DNA of 64,000 bases from Streptomyces sporangiiformans (GTDB lineage Bacteria; Actinomycetota; Actinomycetes; Streptomycetales; Streptomycetaceae). The DNA lies in the NCBI RefSeq assembly GCF_005768555.2, contig NZ_VCHX02000129.1, forward strand, positions 20,204 through 84,203, given 5' to 3'. A model generated the notes under the pieces. That model did not search any database. It saw only the letters and a program-made list of their open reading frames with translations, and was not told where the DNA came from. Positions 7,964 through 15,730 of this stretch are shown piece after piece (within the stretch, counting starts at the first letter, position 1; each line of letters starts with the position of its first letter). The position numbers were made by a program, and so were the translations under genes.

Positions 7964-8542
7964 ATGGGCGGCAGCAGGCAGCAGCGCCGCGGGGACACCC
8001 GTCAGCGCATCCAGGACGTGGCCCTCGAACTCTTCGCCGAGCAGGGATACGAGAAGACGTCGCTGCGCGAGATCGCCGAGCGGCTGGAGGTCACGAAGGC
8101 GGCGCTCTACTACCACTTCAAGACCAAGGAAGAGATCCTCGCCAGCCTGCAAGAGGACCTCAGCAGGCCCATGGACGAGTTGATCGAGTGGGGCAAAGGG
8201 CAGCCGCGCACGCTGGAGACGAAGCAGGAGATCCTGAACCGCTACAGCGAGGCACTGATCGGCGCGACCCCCTTTTTCCGCTTCATGCACGAGAACCAGG
8301 CCACCGTGCGCGAGCTGCGCACCGGCGAGGACTTCAAGGACCGCATGATCCGCATGCTGGACCTGCTCAGGGAGCCGGAGGCCACGATGACCGATCAGGT
8401 CCGCTGCGTGAGCGCCCTGTTCTCGATGCACGCGGGGATGCTGGCCCTCAAGGACATCGAGGGCGACCCCGAGGACAAGCGCAAGGCCATCCTCGAAGTC
8501 GCCACCGAGCTGATCACCCAGGCCAACACACCCAAGCCGTGA
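7964..8542 (+). CDS. TetR-family transcriptional repressor
   Basis: Repressor of 192 residues. The N-terminal helix-turn-helix reads LREIAERLEVTKAALYYHFK (about residues 37-56), the classic TetR signature. The C-terminal helical ligand-binding part has no diagnostic motif. ATG 7964 was chosen with AGGAG nine bases upstream; the frame opens at 7931. It is divergent from the MFS exporter and probably represses both genes through the palindromes between them. Confidence 0.9.
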   Translation: MGGSRQQRRGDTRQRIQDVALELFAEQGYEKTSLREIAERLEVTKAALYYHFKTKEEILASLQEDLSRPMDELIEWGKGQPRTLETKQEILNRYSEALIGATPFFRFMHENQATVRELRTGEDFKDRMIRMLDLLREPEATMTDQVRCVSALFSMHAGMLALKDIEGDPEDKRKAILEVATELITQANTPKP

Positions 8543-8578
8543 CCCCCGCGCACTGCCGGGGGTCGGGGTCAAGACCCC
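8541..8578. terminator. Double-hairpin bidirectional terminator
   Basis: GACCCCCG (8541-8548) pairs with CGGGGGTC (8557-8564), followed at once by GGGGTC-AA-GACCCC (8565-8578). The two hairpins fill the short gap between the convergent tetR and M23 peptidase genes. Confidence 0.7.
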
Positions 8579-8579
8579 G

Positions 8580-9287
8580 TCAGACCGTGACGCCCTTGGA
8601 GCGCAGGAACTTGACCGGGTCGACCGCGGAGCCGTAGTTGGGCGTCGTACGGATCTCGAAGTGCAGGTGGGGACCGCTGGAGTTGCCGGTGTTGCCGGAG
8701 AGCGCGATGGTCTGACCGGTGGCGACGACCTGCCCGACGTTCACGTTGATCCGCGAGAGGTGGGCGTACTGCGAGTACGTGCCGTTGCCGTGCTTGATGA
8801 CGACGGCGTTGCCGTACGCGGGCCCGTCGCCGGCGCCGTTGCCGCCCGCCTTCACGACGGTGCCGCCGTGCGTGGCGACGACCTTGGTACCGGAGGCGAC
8901 GGCGAAGTCCTGGCCGGAGTGGTTGTGCGACCACATGTTGCCGGCCTGGGCGAAGCTCGCGGAGAGCTTGTACTTCGCGACCGGGTCGACCCAGGACGGC
9001 TTCACGGCCTTCTTGGCGGCCGCCTTCTTGGCCGCGGCCTGCTTCGCCGCGGCCTGCTTGGCGGCGGCCTGCTTGGCGCTCGCGGCGGCCTTCGCCTGGG
9101 CGTCGGCCTGGGCCTTCACGGAGGTGGCGGTGGTATCCGGCAGCGCGACGCTCGCCTGGCTGTCGGCGGCGGCCGCGACCCCGGCACCCATCAGGGTCGA
9201 TATCCCCAGACCGGCGGCCAGAACGGCCGCCCGGGCACGGAGCGGGGACGTACCGAGGTGGCGGGACTTGGTGGTGCGCTGCGACAT
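8580..9287 (-). CDS. Secreted M23-family peptidoglycan endopeptidase
   Basis: Secreted zinc peptidase of 235 residues. A signal peptide (basic start, AAVLAAGLGISTLMGAG, then AAAA) is followed by a Lys/Ala-rich helical linker (about 60-100) that may contact the wall. The C-terminal LytM/M23 domain has the zinc ligands in NHSGQDFA and GPHLHFEIR, so the active site looks intact. M23 enzymes cut peptide cross-links in peptidoglycan. ATG 9287 has a good GGAGG site. A structured leader of more than 100 bases precedes it. Confidence 0.9.
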   Translation of the reverse strand: MSQRTTKSRHLGTSPLRARAAVLAAGLGISTLMGAGVAAAADSQASVALPDTTATSVKAQADAQAKAAASAKQAAAKQAAAKQAAAKKAAAKKAVKPSWVDPVAKYKLSASFAQAGNMWSHNHSGQDFAVASGTKVVATHGGTVVKAGGNGAGDGPAYGNAVVIKHGNGTYSQYAHLSRINVNVGQVVATGQTIALSGNTGNSSGPHLHFEIRTTPNYGSAVDPVKFLRSKGVTV

Positions 9288-9421
9288 AGGGATACCTCCG
9301 GGGGACGGGGATGACGGGCATGAACACACCCGGCGCGCTGTCCATGCGCCGGGCGAGGCATCCCTTGGTAACCCGCGCTGCCCCAGTCGCACAAAAGGCC
9401 CATCTACGACTCAAAGTCGTA
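9288..9421 (-). promoter_or_regulatory. Structured 5' leader of the M23 peptidase gene
   Basis: On the minus strand the region before the M23 start can fold into several hairpins: TACGACT-TTG-AGTCGTA (9405-9421) and a GC-rich stem CCCGGCGC/GCGCCGGG (9329-9353). In streptomycetes some wall-hydrolase genes have c-di-AMP (ydaO) riboswitches, but I could not align this stretch convincingly to that consensus. The remaining 9422-9748 is AT-richer non-coding DNA shared with the start of the NACHT array; I see no gene and no clear promoter in it. Confidence 0.4.
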
Positions 9422-9748
9422 CTTGACTCCAAAACTTCCAGGTTCTTGACAAGAGAGACATTCAGTACTGGATCATCCGTTTTTAGAACCTAAAGTCTGG
9501 TTTAACCCCACTTCACAGCCGTCCGCTTGCCCGTCGGCTCGACCACCTCGAAGGCGGAGCGTCCGACGCTCGCACCACACCGACCCCTCAGACCAAATAG
9601 TCCGATTTGGGCAAGTTAATACGCCCACTACTCGCCCTAGTACCGGACAAATCGCCTGTGCGTCATGTCACCGGGAGGCAAGATCCAGAGCCCTGGGAAT
9701 GTGACGGGGCCCGCACAAAGGTGCTGGTGGTTCGCCTACGCTCGGCAC

Positions 9749-12304
9749 ATGGTCGACGCCGGAGTGCTAGGGGCCCGTATCGCTTCCAGTGCGGTCACGC
9801 CACTGGTGAAGAAGCTCTTCGTGAAGGATCAGCCGGGGGCCGGGCTGGTGAGCAGGCCGGTGCGGATCTCGGCGCTGGTGTCGTTCGGGCGGGAGAAGCG
9901 GAACGTCACGCCGAAGGACGTCGGGAAGGTCGCTGACGAGCTGGTCCGCAGGGCGCTGAAGGCCGCAGGCCCGGGGGAACAGCCGGTGAGGGCCGAGGAG
10001 GCGGCGGCCGTCAGGCACGCCCTCGCGCATTCGCTCGCGGCGCTCGGGACGATCACCATCGACGACTACGAGGCCGTGGCCCTCGGACCCGAGGAGTTCG
10101 CGCGCCGTCTCCGTTCCCACGCGGCCGTCGTCTCCCTCGGCCTCAGCGGCGACGGCGAACTCTTCTACGAACAGCTGCTGCGCACCGCCTCGTTGCACAT
10201 CCTGAACTTCTTCACGCAGCGCTCCACGTACATCGCCCGGCAGCAGACCGCGCAGAGCCGGCAGCTGGCGCGGTTGGTGCAGGCCGTGGACGTACTGCTG
10301 GAACGCCTGCCGTCCCAGACGGCCGAGGACACGGGGTTCGAGGCACGGTACGCGGACCACATCGCCGGGCGGTACGGAACGCTGACCATCTACGGGCTGG
10401 ACGCCGGGACGAGCGAGTGGTCGCTCGACACGGCGTACCTCAGCCTGGAGGCGACCCGCGAGCGCGACGGGCGGAGCGGCGGGCTCCAGGTGCCCGCCGA
10501 GCAGGTGCTGGCGCAGCACGACCAGGTACTGCTGCGCGGCGTCGCGGGATCCGGGAAGACGACGCTGGTCCAGTGGCTCGCGGTGACGGCGGCGAGTCGT
10601 GCGTACGACCATGGGCTGACGCAGCTGATCGGGCGGGTGCCGTTCGTGCTGCCGATGCGCAGGATCGTGCGCCCGGGGACGGAGTTCCCCATTCCGGGGG
10701 ACTTCCTGAAAGCCGCGGGCAGCCCCGTCGCCGGGGAGCAGCCGGCCGGCTGGGTGGAGCGTGTGCTCCGGGCCCAGCGGGGTGTGCTGCTGGTCGACGG
10801 GATCGACGAGATCGCGGGCGACCGCCGGGAAGCGGCCCGGCGCTGGCTGCGGGAGCTGACCCGGACCTTCCCGGGAAACCTGTGGCTCGTCACCTCGCGT
10901 CCCTCGGCCGTTCCGGAGCGGTGGCTGGACTCGGCGGGCTTCCACGAGCTCACGCTCTCCCCGATGGCACGCGACGACGTCGCCACCTTCGTACGGCGCT
11001 GGCACCGCGCCGCCGGAGCGGACGAGGCCGAAGGGACATCCCTGCTGCAGGCCGTACGGACCACGTCCGAGCTGAACCGGCTGGCCACCAACCCCCTGAT
11101 GTGCGGCATGCTCTGCGCCCTCCACCGCGACCGGCGCGGGTTCCTGCCCCAGGACAGGAAGTCCCTCTACGAGGCCGCCCTCACCATGCTCCTCGAACGG
11201 CGGGACCGCGAGCGGGAGTTGGATCATCCCGACGGGGTGCGCATCCCGTACGCGACCCAGGTGCAGCTGCTGCAGAAGCTCGCCTGGTGGCTGATCCGCA
11301 ACGGCCGCTCGGAGATGGACCGTTCGGACGCGCTGCACATCATCGGGCAGGCCGTACCCGCGGTGAACCTGGACGGCACCGCCGAGGACGTCTATGCGTC
11401 GCTGCTGTTGCGGTCCGGGCTGCTGCGTGAACCGGCCGACGGGCGGGTGGACTTCCTCCACCGGACGTTCCAGGACTATCTCGGGGCACGGCTGGCCGTA
11501 CAGGAGCTGGACTTCGACCTGCTGGTGAACCACTCGGAGCGTGACGAGTGGGAGGACGTCATCCTGCTGGCCATCGCGCACGCGCGGCCGAAGGAGGCGG
11601 AGCAGATGCTGCGGCGGCTGGTGGGGCAGGGCACGTCGCGCGGCAAGTTGTTGGCCGCGGCGGGGCTGCGGTACGCGGCGGAGGTGGAGCCTTCGGTGCG
11701 GGCGCAGGTGGAGGAGGGGGTGGGGTCGCTCGTTCCGCCGCAGTCGCTCGCGGAGGCCGACAGGTTGGCACTGGCCGGGGGCGATCTGTTGCTCGCGCTC
11801 CTGCCGGGCCCGGAGGACATCAACAGCAAGACGACGGCGTACCGGGTGGTCGAGGCGGCGGCCCGCCTGGGCAGCGAGAGCGCACTGCACTTCCTGACCC
11901 GCTTCCGGGACCATCCGGCCGAGGCGGTCCAGAAGACCCTGGCCGCGGCCTGGCAGCGCTTCGACCGCGAGCTCTACGCGCGCGACATCCTCGCGCACCT
12001 CACCCAGCAACATCAGGTCTTCGTACGGGACGCCGAGGACCTCCGCACGCTCCGTTCCATCGGCGGCTGGGAGGACATACGGGTCCGGGGCACCTACCGG
12101 GTCGAGGACCTCACCGAACTCATCGTGCCCGAGCGACTCGCCCATCTCTCCCTGCAAGCACCCCATCCGGTGGAAGGGCTCGCCTGGCTCGCCGCCTTCC
12201 CGAGCCTCGTGGACGTCTATGTGGAAACCGAGGTGAGCACGACCGTGGAACAGCAGATCCCGGCCTGGATCACACTCATCACCCCTCAGTCCAGGCCGAG
12301 TTGA
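9749..12304 (+). CDS. NACHT-domain NTPase (NLR-like), paralogue 1
   Basis: STAND-class NTPase of 851 residues. Residues about 1-230 are a helical N-terminal region shared with the two neighbouring paralogues (LHILNFFTQRST, LTIYGLDAG, AYLSLEA). The NACHT core has Walker A GVAGSGKTTL (about 264-273) and Walker B VLLVDGIDE (about 346-354). LATNPLMCGMLCALHRD and FLHRTFQDYLGARLA (about 570) mark the winged-helix end of NACHT. Helical HEAT-like repeats and one or two leucine-rich units finish it. Bacterial NACHT proteins include characterised anti-phage NLR relatives, so defence is plausible but not shown. ATG 9749 was chosen over an upstream start at 9665 because paralogue 3 starts at the equivalent place. 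The next gene begins 44 bases later. Confidence 0.87.
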   Translation: MVDAGVLGARIASSAVTPLVKKLFVKDQPGAGLVSRPVRISALVSFGREKRNVTPKDVGKVADELVRRALKAAGPGEQPVRAEEAAAVRHALAHSLAALGTITIDDYEAVALGPEEFARRLRSHAAVVSLGLSGDGELFYEQLLRTASLHILNFFTQRSTYIARQQTAQSRQLARLVQAVDVLLERLPSQTAEDTGFEARYADHIAGRYGTLTIYGLDAGTSEWSLDTAYLSLEATRERDGRSGGLQVPAEQVLAQHDQVLLRGVAGSGKTTLVQWLAVTAASRAYDHGLTQLIGRVPFVLPMRRIVRPGTEFPIPGDFLKAAGSPVAGEQPAGWVERVLRAQRGVLLVDGIDEIAGDRREAARRWLRELTRTFPGNLWLVTSRPSAVPERWLDSAGFHELTLSPMARDDVATFVRRWHRAAGADEAEGTSLLQAVRTTSELNRLATNPLMCGMLCALHRDRRGFLPQDRKSLYEAALTMLLERRDRERELDHPDGVRIPYATQVQLLQKLAWWLIRNGRSEMDRSDALHIIGQAVPAVNLDGTAEDVYASLLLRSGLLREPADGRVDFLHRTFQDYLGARLAVQELDFDLLVNHSERDEWEDVILLAIAHARPKEAEQMLRRLVGQGTSRGKLLAAAGLRYAAEVEPSVRAQVEEGVGSLVPPQSLAEADRLALAGGDLLLALLPGPEDINSKTTAYRVVEAAARLGSESALHFLTRFRDHPAEAVQKTLAAAWQRFDRELYARDILAHLTQQHQVFVRDAEDLRTLRSIGGWEDIRVRGTYRVEDLTELIVPERLAHLSLQAPHPVEGLAWLAAFPSLVDVYVETEVSTTVEQQIPAWITLITPQSRPS

Positions 12305-12348
12305 CCTACCCTTGACTCTCCACAACAGCCCCACCACCAGGGACGCAG

Positions 12349-14919
12349 ATGCCCATGGAGCCCGTTGTCCGCATTCCCTCCCCCCTCGCCGCACCCCTCG
12401 TACAACGGCTCTTCCGCACCACGCCAAGGCAACTCCCGGCCGTCCCCGAGCTGATCGCCGCCTTCACCACCTGGCGCGGCCCCGAGGCCCCCGCCCACCC
12501 GGACGAAGTCCACCGCACAGCCGCCGAGTTCATCCAGCTCGCCGCCGAGACGCACACCACCCCCACGGCCGAACTGCCCGCCGTGGTCGACGTACTGGCC
12601 TGCACCCTCCTCGCCATCGGCGAACTCGACCTCACCGACGTGGAGGCCGTACGCCTCGGTCCGCAGGACTACGCGCGCCGCCTGCGCGGAGCCGTCCAGG
12701 GCGCGGACCGGGACCTGTCCCCCGACGCCGCCTGGTTCCACGACGCGCTGCTCGTGAACATATGCCTGCACGTCCTGCACCACTTCATCCGGCGATCCCC
12801 GCACATCCAGCGCCACCTGCCGGAGCGCTCCAGCCGCATCCGCCAGCTCGTCGACCTCAACGACACCGAGGCGGCGGCACTCCAGCCCGAACGCTCCCAG
12901 CAGGACGCGGACTTCGAGGCCGCCTACGTCGAGGAAATCGTGCGTCAGCACGGCTGGCTGACCATCGTCGGCGTCGACTTCCCGAACGCGCCGGACCGCT
13001 GGCTCCTGGAGGACACCTATCTCAGCCTGGAGGCCGAGGAGAGCAGCGGCCGCGGGGACACGGCAGAGCAGCGGACCGTGCTGCTCGCGGACCGGGCACT
13101 GGAGGGGCACGAGCGGGTCCTGCTGCGCGGCGTCGCGGGCTCCGGGAAGACCACCCTGGTCCAGTGGCTCGCCGTGGCCGCCGCCCGCGAGGGGGCGCGG
13201 GTGCCCTTCGTCCTGCCCGTACGACGTTTCGCCCGCGAGGGTTTCCCCGCGCCCGACGACTTCCTGCACGCCATCCGTCACCCGCTCGCCGACCGGGCAC
13301 CGGAGGGGTGGGTCGTACGGACGCTGCTCGCGGGCCGTGCCCTGCTTCTCGTCGACGGGATCGACGAGGCCCCGGAGGAGACGCGCGGCAAACTGCGCGA
13401 CCAGCTCCGCCGCCTGCTGCGCATATTCTCCGGGAACGGCTGCCTGGTCACCTCCCGCCCCTCCGCGGTGGCGGACGGCTGGCTCACGGACGAGCGTCTC
13501 TCGGACGAGGGGTTCGTGGAACTGTCGCTCGCGCCGATGTCCCGGGACCAGGTGACCCGGTTCATCCGGGACTGGCATTCGGCGGCGATGAGCGACGAGC
13601 ACTGCCGGGAGCAGCGGGACCGGGACGAGCTGAAGGAGTACGAACAGCGGCTGCTGCACTCCGTACGGATCTCCCGCGAGCTGCGCCAGCTCGCCACCAA
13701 CCCCCTGATGTGCGGCCTGATCTGCGCACTCAACAGGGACCGCTCCGGCTCCCTCCCTCAAGGCCGCAAGGAGCTGTACGAGGCGGCCCTGGAGATGCTG
13801 CTGCAACGCCGCGACCCCGAGCGGGACGTTCTGTACGCGGACGACGTGCGCCTGCAGCAGGAACCGCGGGAGCGGCTGCTGCAGAAGCTCGCGCACGCCA
13901 TGGTGGAGGACGGCGTCTCGGAACTGCCGTGCCGCAGGGCGGTCGCCATACTGGACGGCGCTCTGCCCGCCATCCCCGCCGCGCGCGCGGCGGGCGACGG
14001 CGAGAAGATCTTCCGCCATCTGCTGCACCGCACCGGGCTGCTGCGTGAACAGGCGGGCCTTTCGGTGGACTTCATCCACCGCACGTTCCAGGACTATCTC
14101 GCCGCCAAGGAGATCGTGGCCCGGGGCCGCCTGCGCACCCTCGTCGACCACGCCCACCAGCCCGAGTGGGAGGAGGTCATCCGCATGGCCGCAGCCCAGG
14201 CCCGCCCCGACGAGTGCGGCGACTTCCTGGAACTGCTGCTGTCCGCCGCGCCCAGGCTGCGCAGGCCCCAGGTGAACCACCGGCGGCTGATGGCCGCGGC
14301 CTGCCTGGACCATGTCACCGAGCTCGACCCGTCGGTCCAGCGGCTCGTCCACGACCGTACGAAGAACCTCGTACGCCCCACGACCGAGCTCGCCGCCCGC
14401 GGCCTGGGCTGGGTGGGGCCCATCGTCCTGGAGCTCCTCCCCGACCCCGAACAGGTGCCGGACGACCAGCAGGCCCTGCTCCTCGCCATCACGGCCACCC
14501 GCGTCCAGGACGACGCCGCCATCGACTACCTGTCCCGCCTGCGCCGGCGCTCCTCCCTCGCGATACGGACGGAACTCGCCCGGCCCTGGCGGCACTTCGA
14601 CACGGAGCGGTACGCGCGGGAGATCATCGCCCATCTGGATCCGGACGGCCTGTACTTCCCCGTCTCCGACACCGCCGAACTCGCGGCCCTGCGCGACCTC
14701 GGCGGCCGCCCCCGCGTCCAGCTGGCCGGCATCATGCCCAACGCCGAACTCATGGACGGCCTGGACCACACCCAGCTCACCCATCTCTGGCTCAACGCCG
14801 AACCGACGGACCCGGACATGTCGTGGCTGTCCCGCTTCCCCCACCTACGGGTGCTCCGCGTCAACCCCCGCCTGCCCCGGGTACGGAACGTGCCGGAGGG
14901 GGTGAGGATCACGGCGTAG
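12349..14919 (+). CDS. NACHT-domain NTPase (NLR-like), paralogue 2
   Basis: NLR-like NTPase of 856 residues, probably co-transcribed with paralogue 1. The N-terminal helical region is the most divergent of the three (HHFIRRSPHI replaces NFFTQRST). The NACHT core has Walker A GVAGSGKTTL (about 260), Walker B LLLVDGIDEAPEE (about 333), LATNPLMCGLICALNRD and FIHRTFQDYLAAKEI (about 573). The rest is helical repeats ending in about two leucine-rich units (LTHLWLNAE, LRVLRVNPRLP). AGGGA stands eight bases before ATG 12349; ATG 12355 is also possible. It ends 20 bases from a convergent broken gene. No enzymatic effector domain is fused, so the N-terminal helices may be the effector. Confidence 0.86.
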   Translation: MPMEPVVRIPSPLAAPLVQRLFRTTPRQLPAVPELIAAFTTWRGPEAPAHPDEVHRTAAEFIQLAAETHTTPTAELPAVVDVLACTLLAIGELDLTDVEAVRLGPQDYARRLRGAVQGADRDLSPDAAWFHDALLVNICLHVLHHFIRRSPHIQRHLPERSSRIRQLVDLNDTEAAALQPERSQQDADFEAAYVEEIVRQHGWLTIVGVDFPNAPDRWLLEDTYLSLEAEESSGRGDTAEQRTVLLADRALEGHERVLLRGVAGSGKTTLVQWLAVAAAREGARVPFVLPVRRFAREGFPAPDDFLHAIRHPLADRAPEGWVVRTLLAGRALLLVDGIDEAPEETRGKLRDQLRRLLRIFSGNGCLVTSRPSAVADGWLTDERLSDEGFVELSLAPMSRDQVTRFIRDWHSAAMSDEHCREQRDRDELKEYEQRLLHSVRISRELRQLATNPLMCGLICALNRDRSGSLPQGRKELYEAALEMLLQRRDPERDVLYADDVRLQQEPRERLLQKLAHAMVEDGVSELPCRRAVAILDGALPAIPAARAAGDGEKIFRHLLHRTGLLREQAGLSVDFIHRTFQDYLAAKEIVARGRLRTLVDHAHQPEWEEVIRMAAAQARPDECGDFLELLLSAAPRLRRPQVNHRRLMAAACLDHVTELDPSVQRLVHDRTKNLVRPTTELAARGLGWVGPIVLELLPDPEQVPDDQQALLLAITATRVQDDAAIDYLSRLRRRSSLAIRTELARPWRHFDTERYAREIIAHLDPDGLYFPVSDTAELAALRDLGGRPRVQLAGIMPNAELMDGLDHTQLTHLWLNAEPTDPDMSWLSRFPHLRVLRVNPRLPRVRNVPEGVRITA

Positions 14920-14939
14920 GCCCCAGCACGGAGCGTGGA

Positions 14940-15574
14940 TCAGAGGGCGTTGATCGCCGAAGGTGCTCGCTCCGTCCGGGCCAGGGCTCGCAGCAACGCT
15001 GCCTGACCATGCCGACGGGTGGCGAGTCGGGCCAGCAGCGTGAGCACGGGATCGAACGCGGCGGCAGGGAGTTCCGGCGCGGCGATTCCCACACTGACGG
15101 CCAGGTCGTCCATGTGAACGGCCAGCTCCATCATCCGCGTCACAAGGAAATCGTCGAGGCTCAGCGCCCAGCCTGTCTGGGGCATGAACACGACCCAGTC
15201 ATCCCGAAACGCGGGGAGGGCGGCCTGCTGCTCGGCGAGCGTCGCGCGGGCCCGCGCACACAAGGCCTCGGCACCTTCGGAGGCGATCCCCTCACCCTTC
15301 GCCCGAATCCCGGCGTTGACCTCCCCGTCGAGCGGCGCATCGATCCACGCGGCACGCGCGTAGTGCTCAACAAGCGGGATCGGCGCCGCGTCCGATGCGG
15401 CTCCTGCAGAGCGGGGCTCACACTGAAGATCTGGTACGCGAGGTGACCAGCCAAACCGCCGACGGTCATCTCCGCCAACGCGCTGGACCTCTCCCACGAG
15501 GCACCGACGTCCGGCGCGCCCAGCAAGGTGACCGCCTGATCCGCAACGTCCAGATACGCGCCTTTGAGACTCAT
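14940..15574 (-). pseudogene. Maleylpyruvate-isomerase-type (DinB-like) protein, frameshifted
   Basis: The reading begins at ATG 15574 (GGGGGG upstream) with MSLKGAYLDVADQAVTLL and runs to about 15420 (HLAYQIFSVSPALQEP), then leaves frame. Homology resumes in the -1 frame with SDAAPIPLVEHYARAAW and continues to the stop at 14940. One missing base near 15405-15430 would restore a protein of about 210 residues with the mycothiol-dependent maleylpyruvate isomerase N-terminal fold (MMELAVHMDDLAVSVG). It is either a decayed gene or a sequencing error. It lies between NACHT paralogues 2 and 3 on the opposite strand. Confidence 0.75.
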
Positions 15575-15730
15575 CAACCCCCCATGATCGGCCGTCCCAA
15601 TTATGCGGCCCGGTAAGCGGGCGATACAGCCCCACGGCTGGAGTCACCCAGCGTCGGTCGCCAGGAGCAGGCTTCAGCCCCCGACGGGCTACGCTGACAA
15701 GCGTCCGCGCGACGACGGGGGTGGGCGAGG

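Noticed and set aside
6970-8637. Long open frame opposite the MFS gene and across the TetR start
   Set aside because: It is antisense to a clear MFS exporter, is rich in His/Asp/Arg as high-GC shadow frames are, and shows no family motif.
9288-9421. c-di-AMP (ydaO) riboswitch call before the M23 gene
   Set aside because: Context is suggestive, but I could not place the conserved ydaO motifs, so it is listed only as a structured leader.
9767-12427. Open frame of 886 codons opposite NACHT paralogue 1
   Set aside because: Composition (His, Arg, Gln, Leu, Pro) is that of a shadow frame; the plus strand has a complete NACHT protein.
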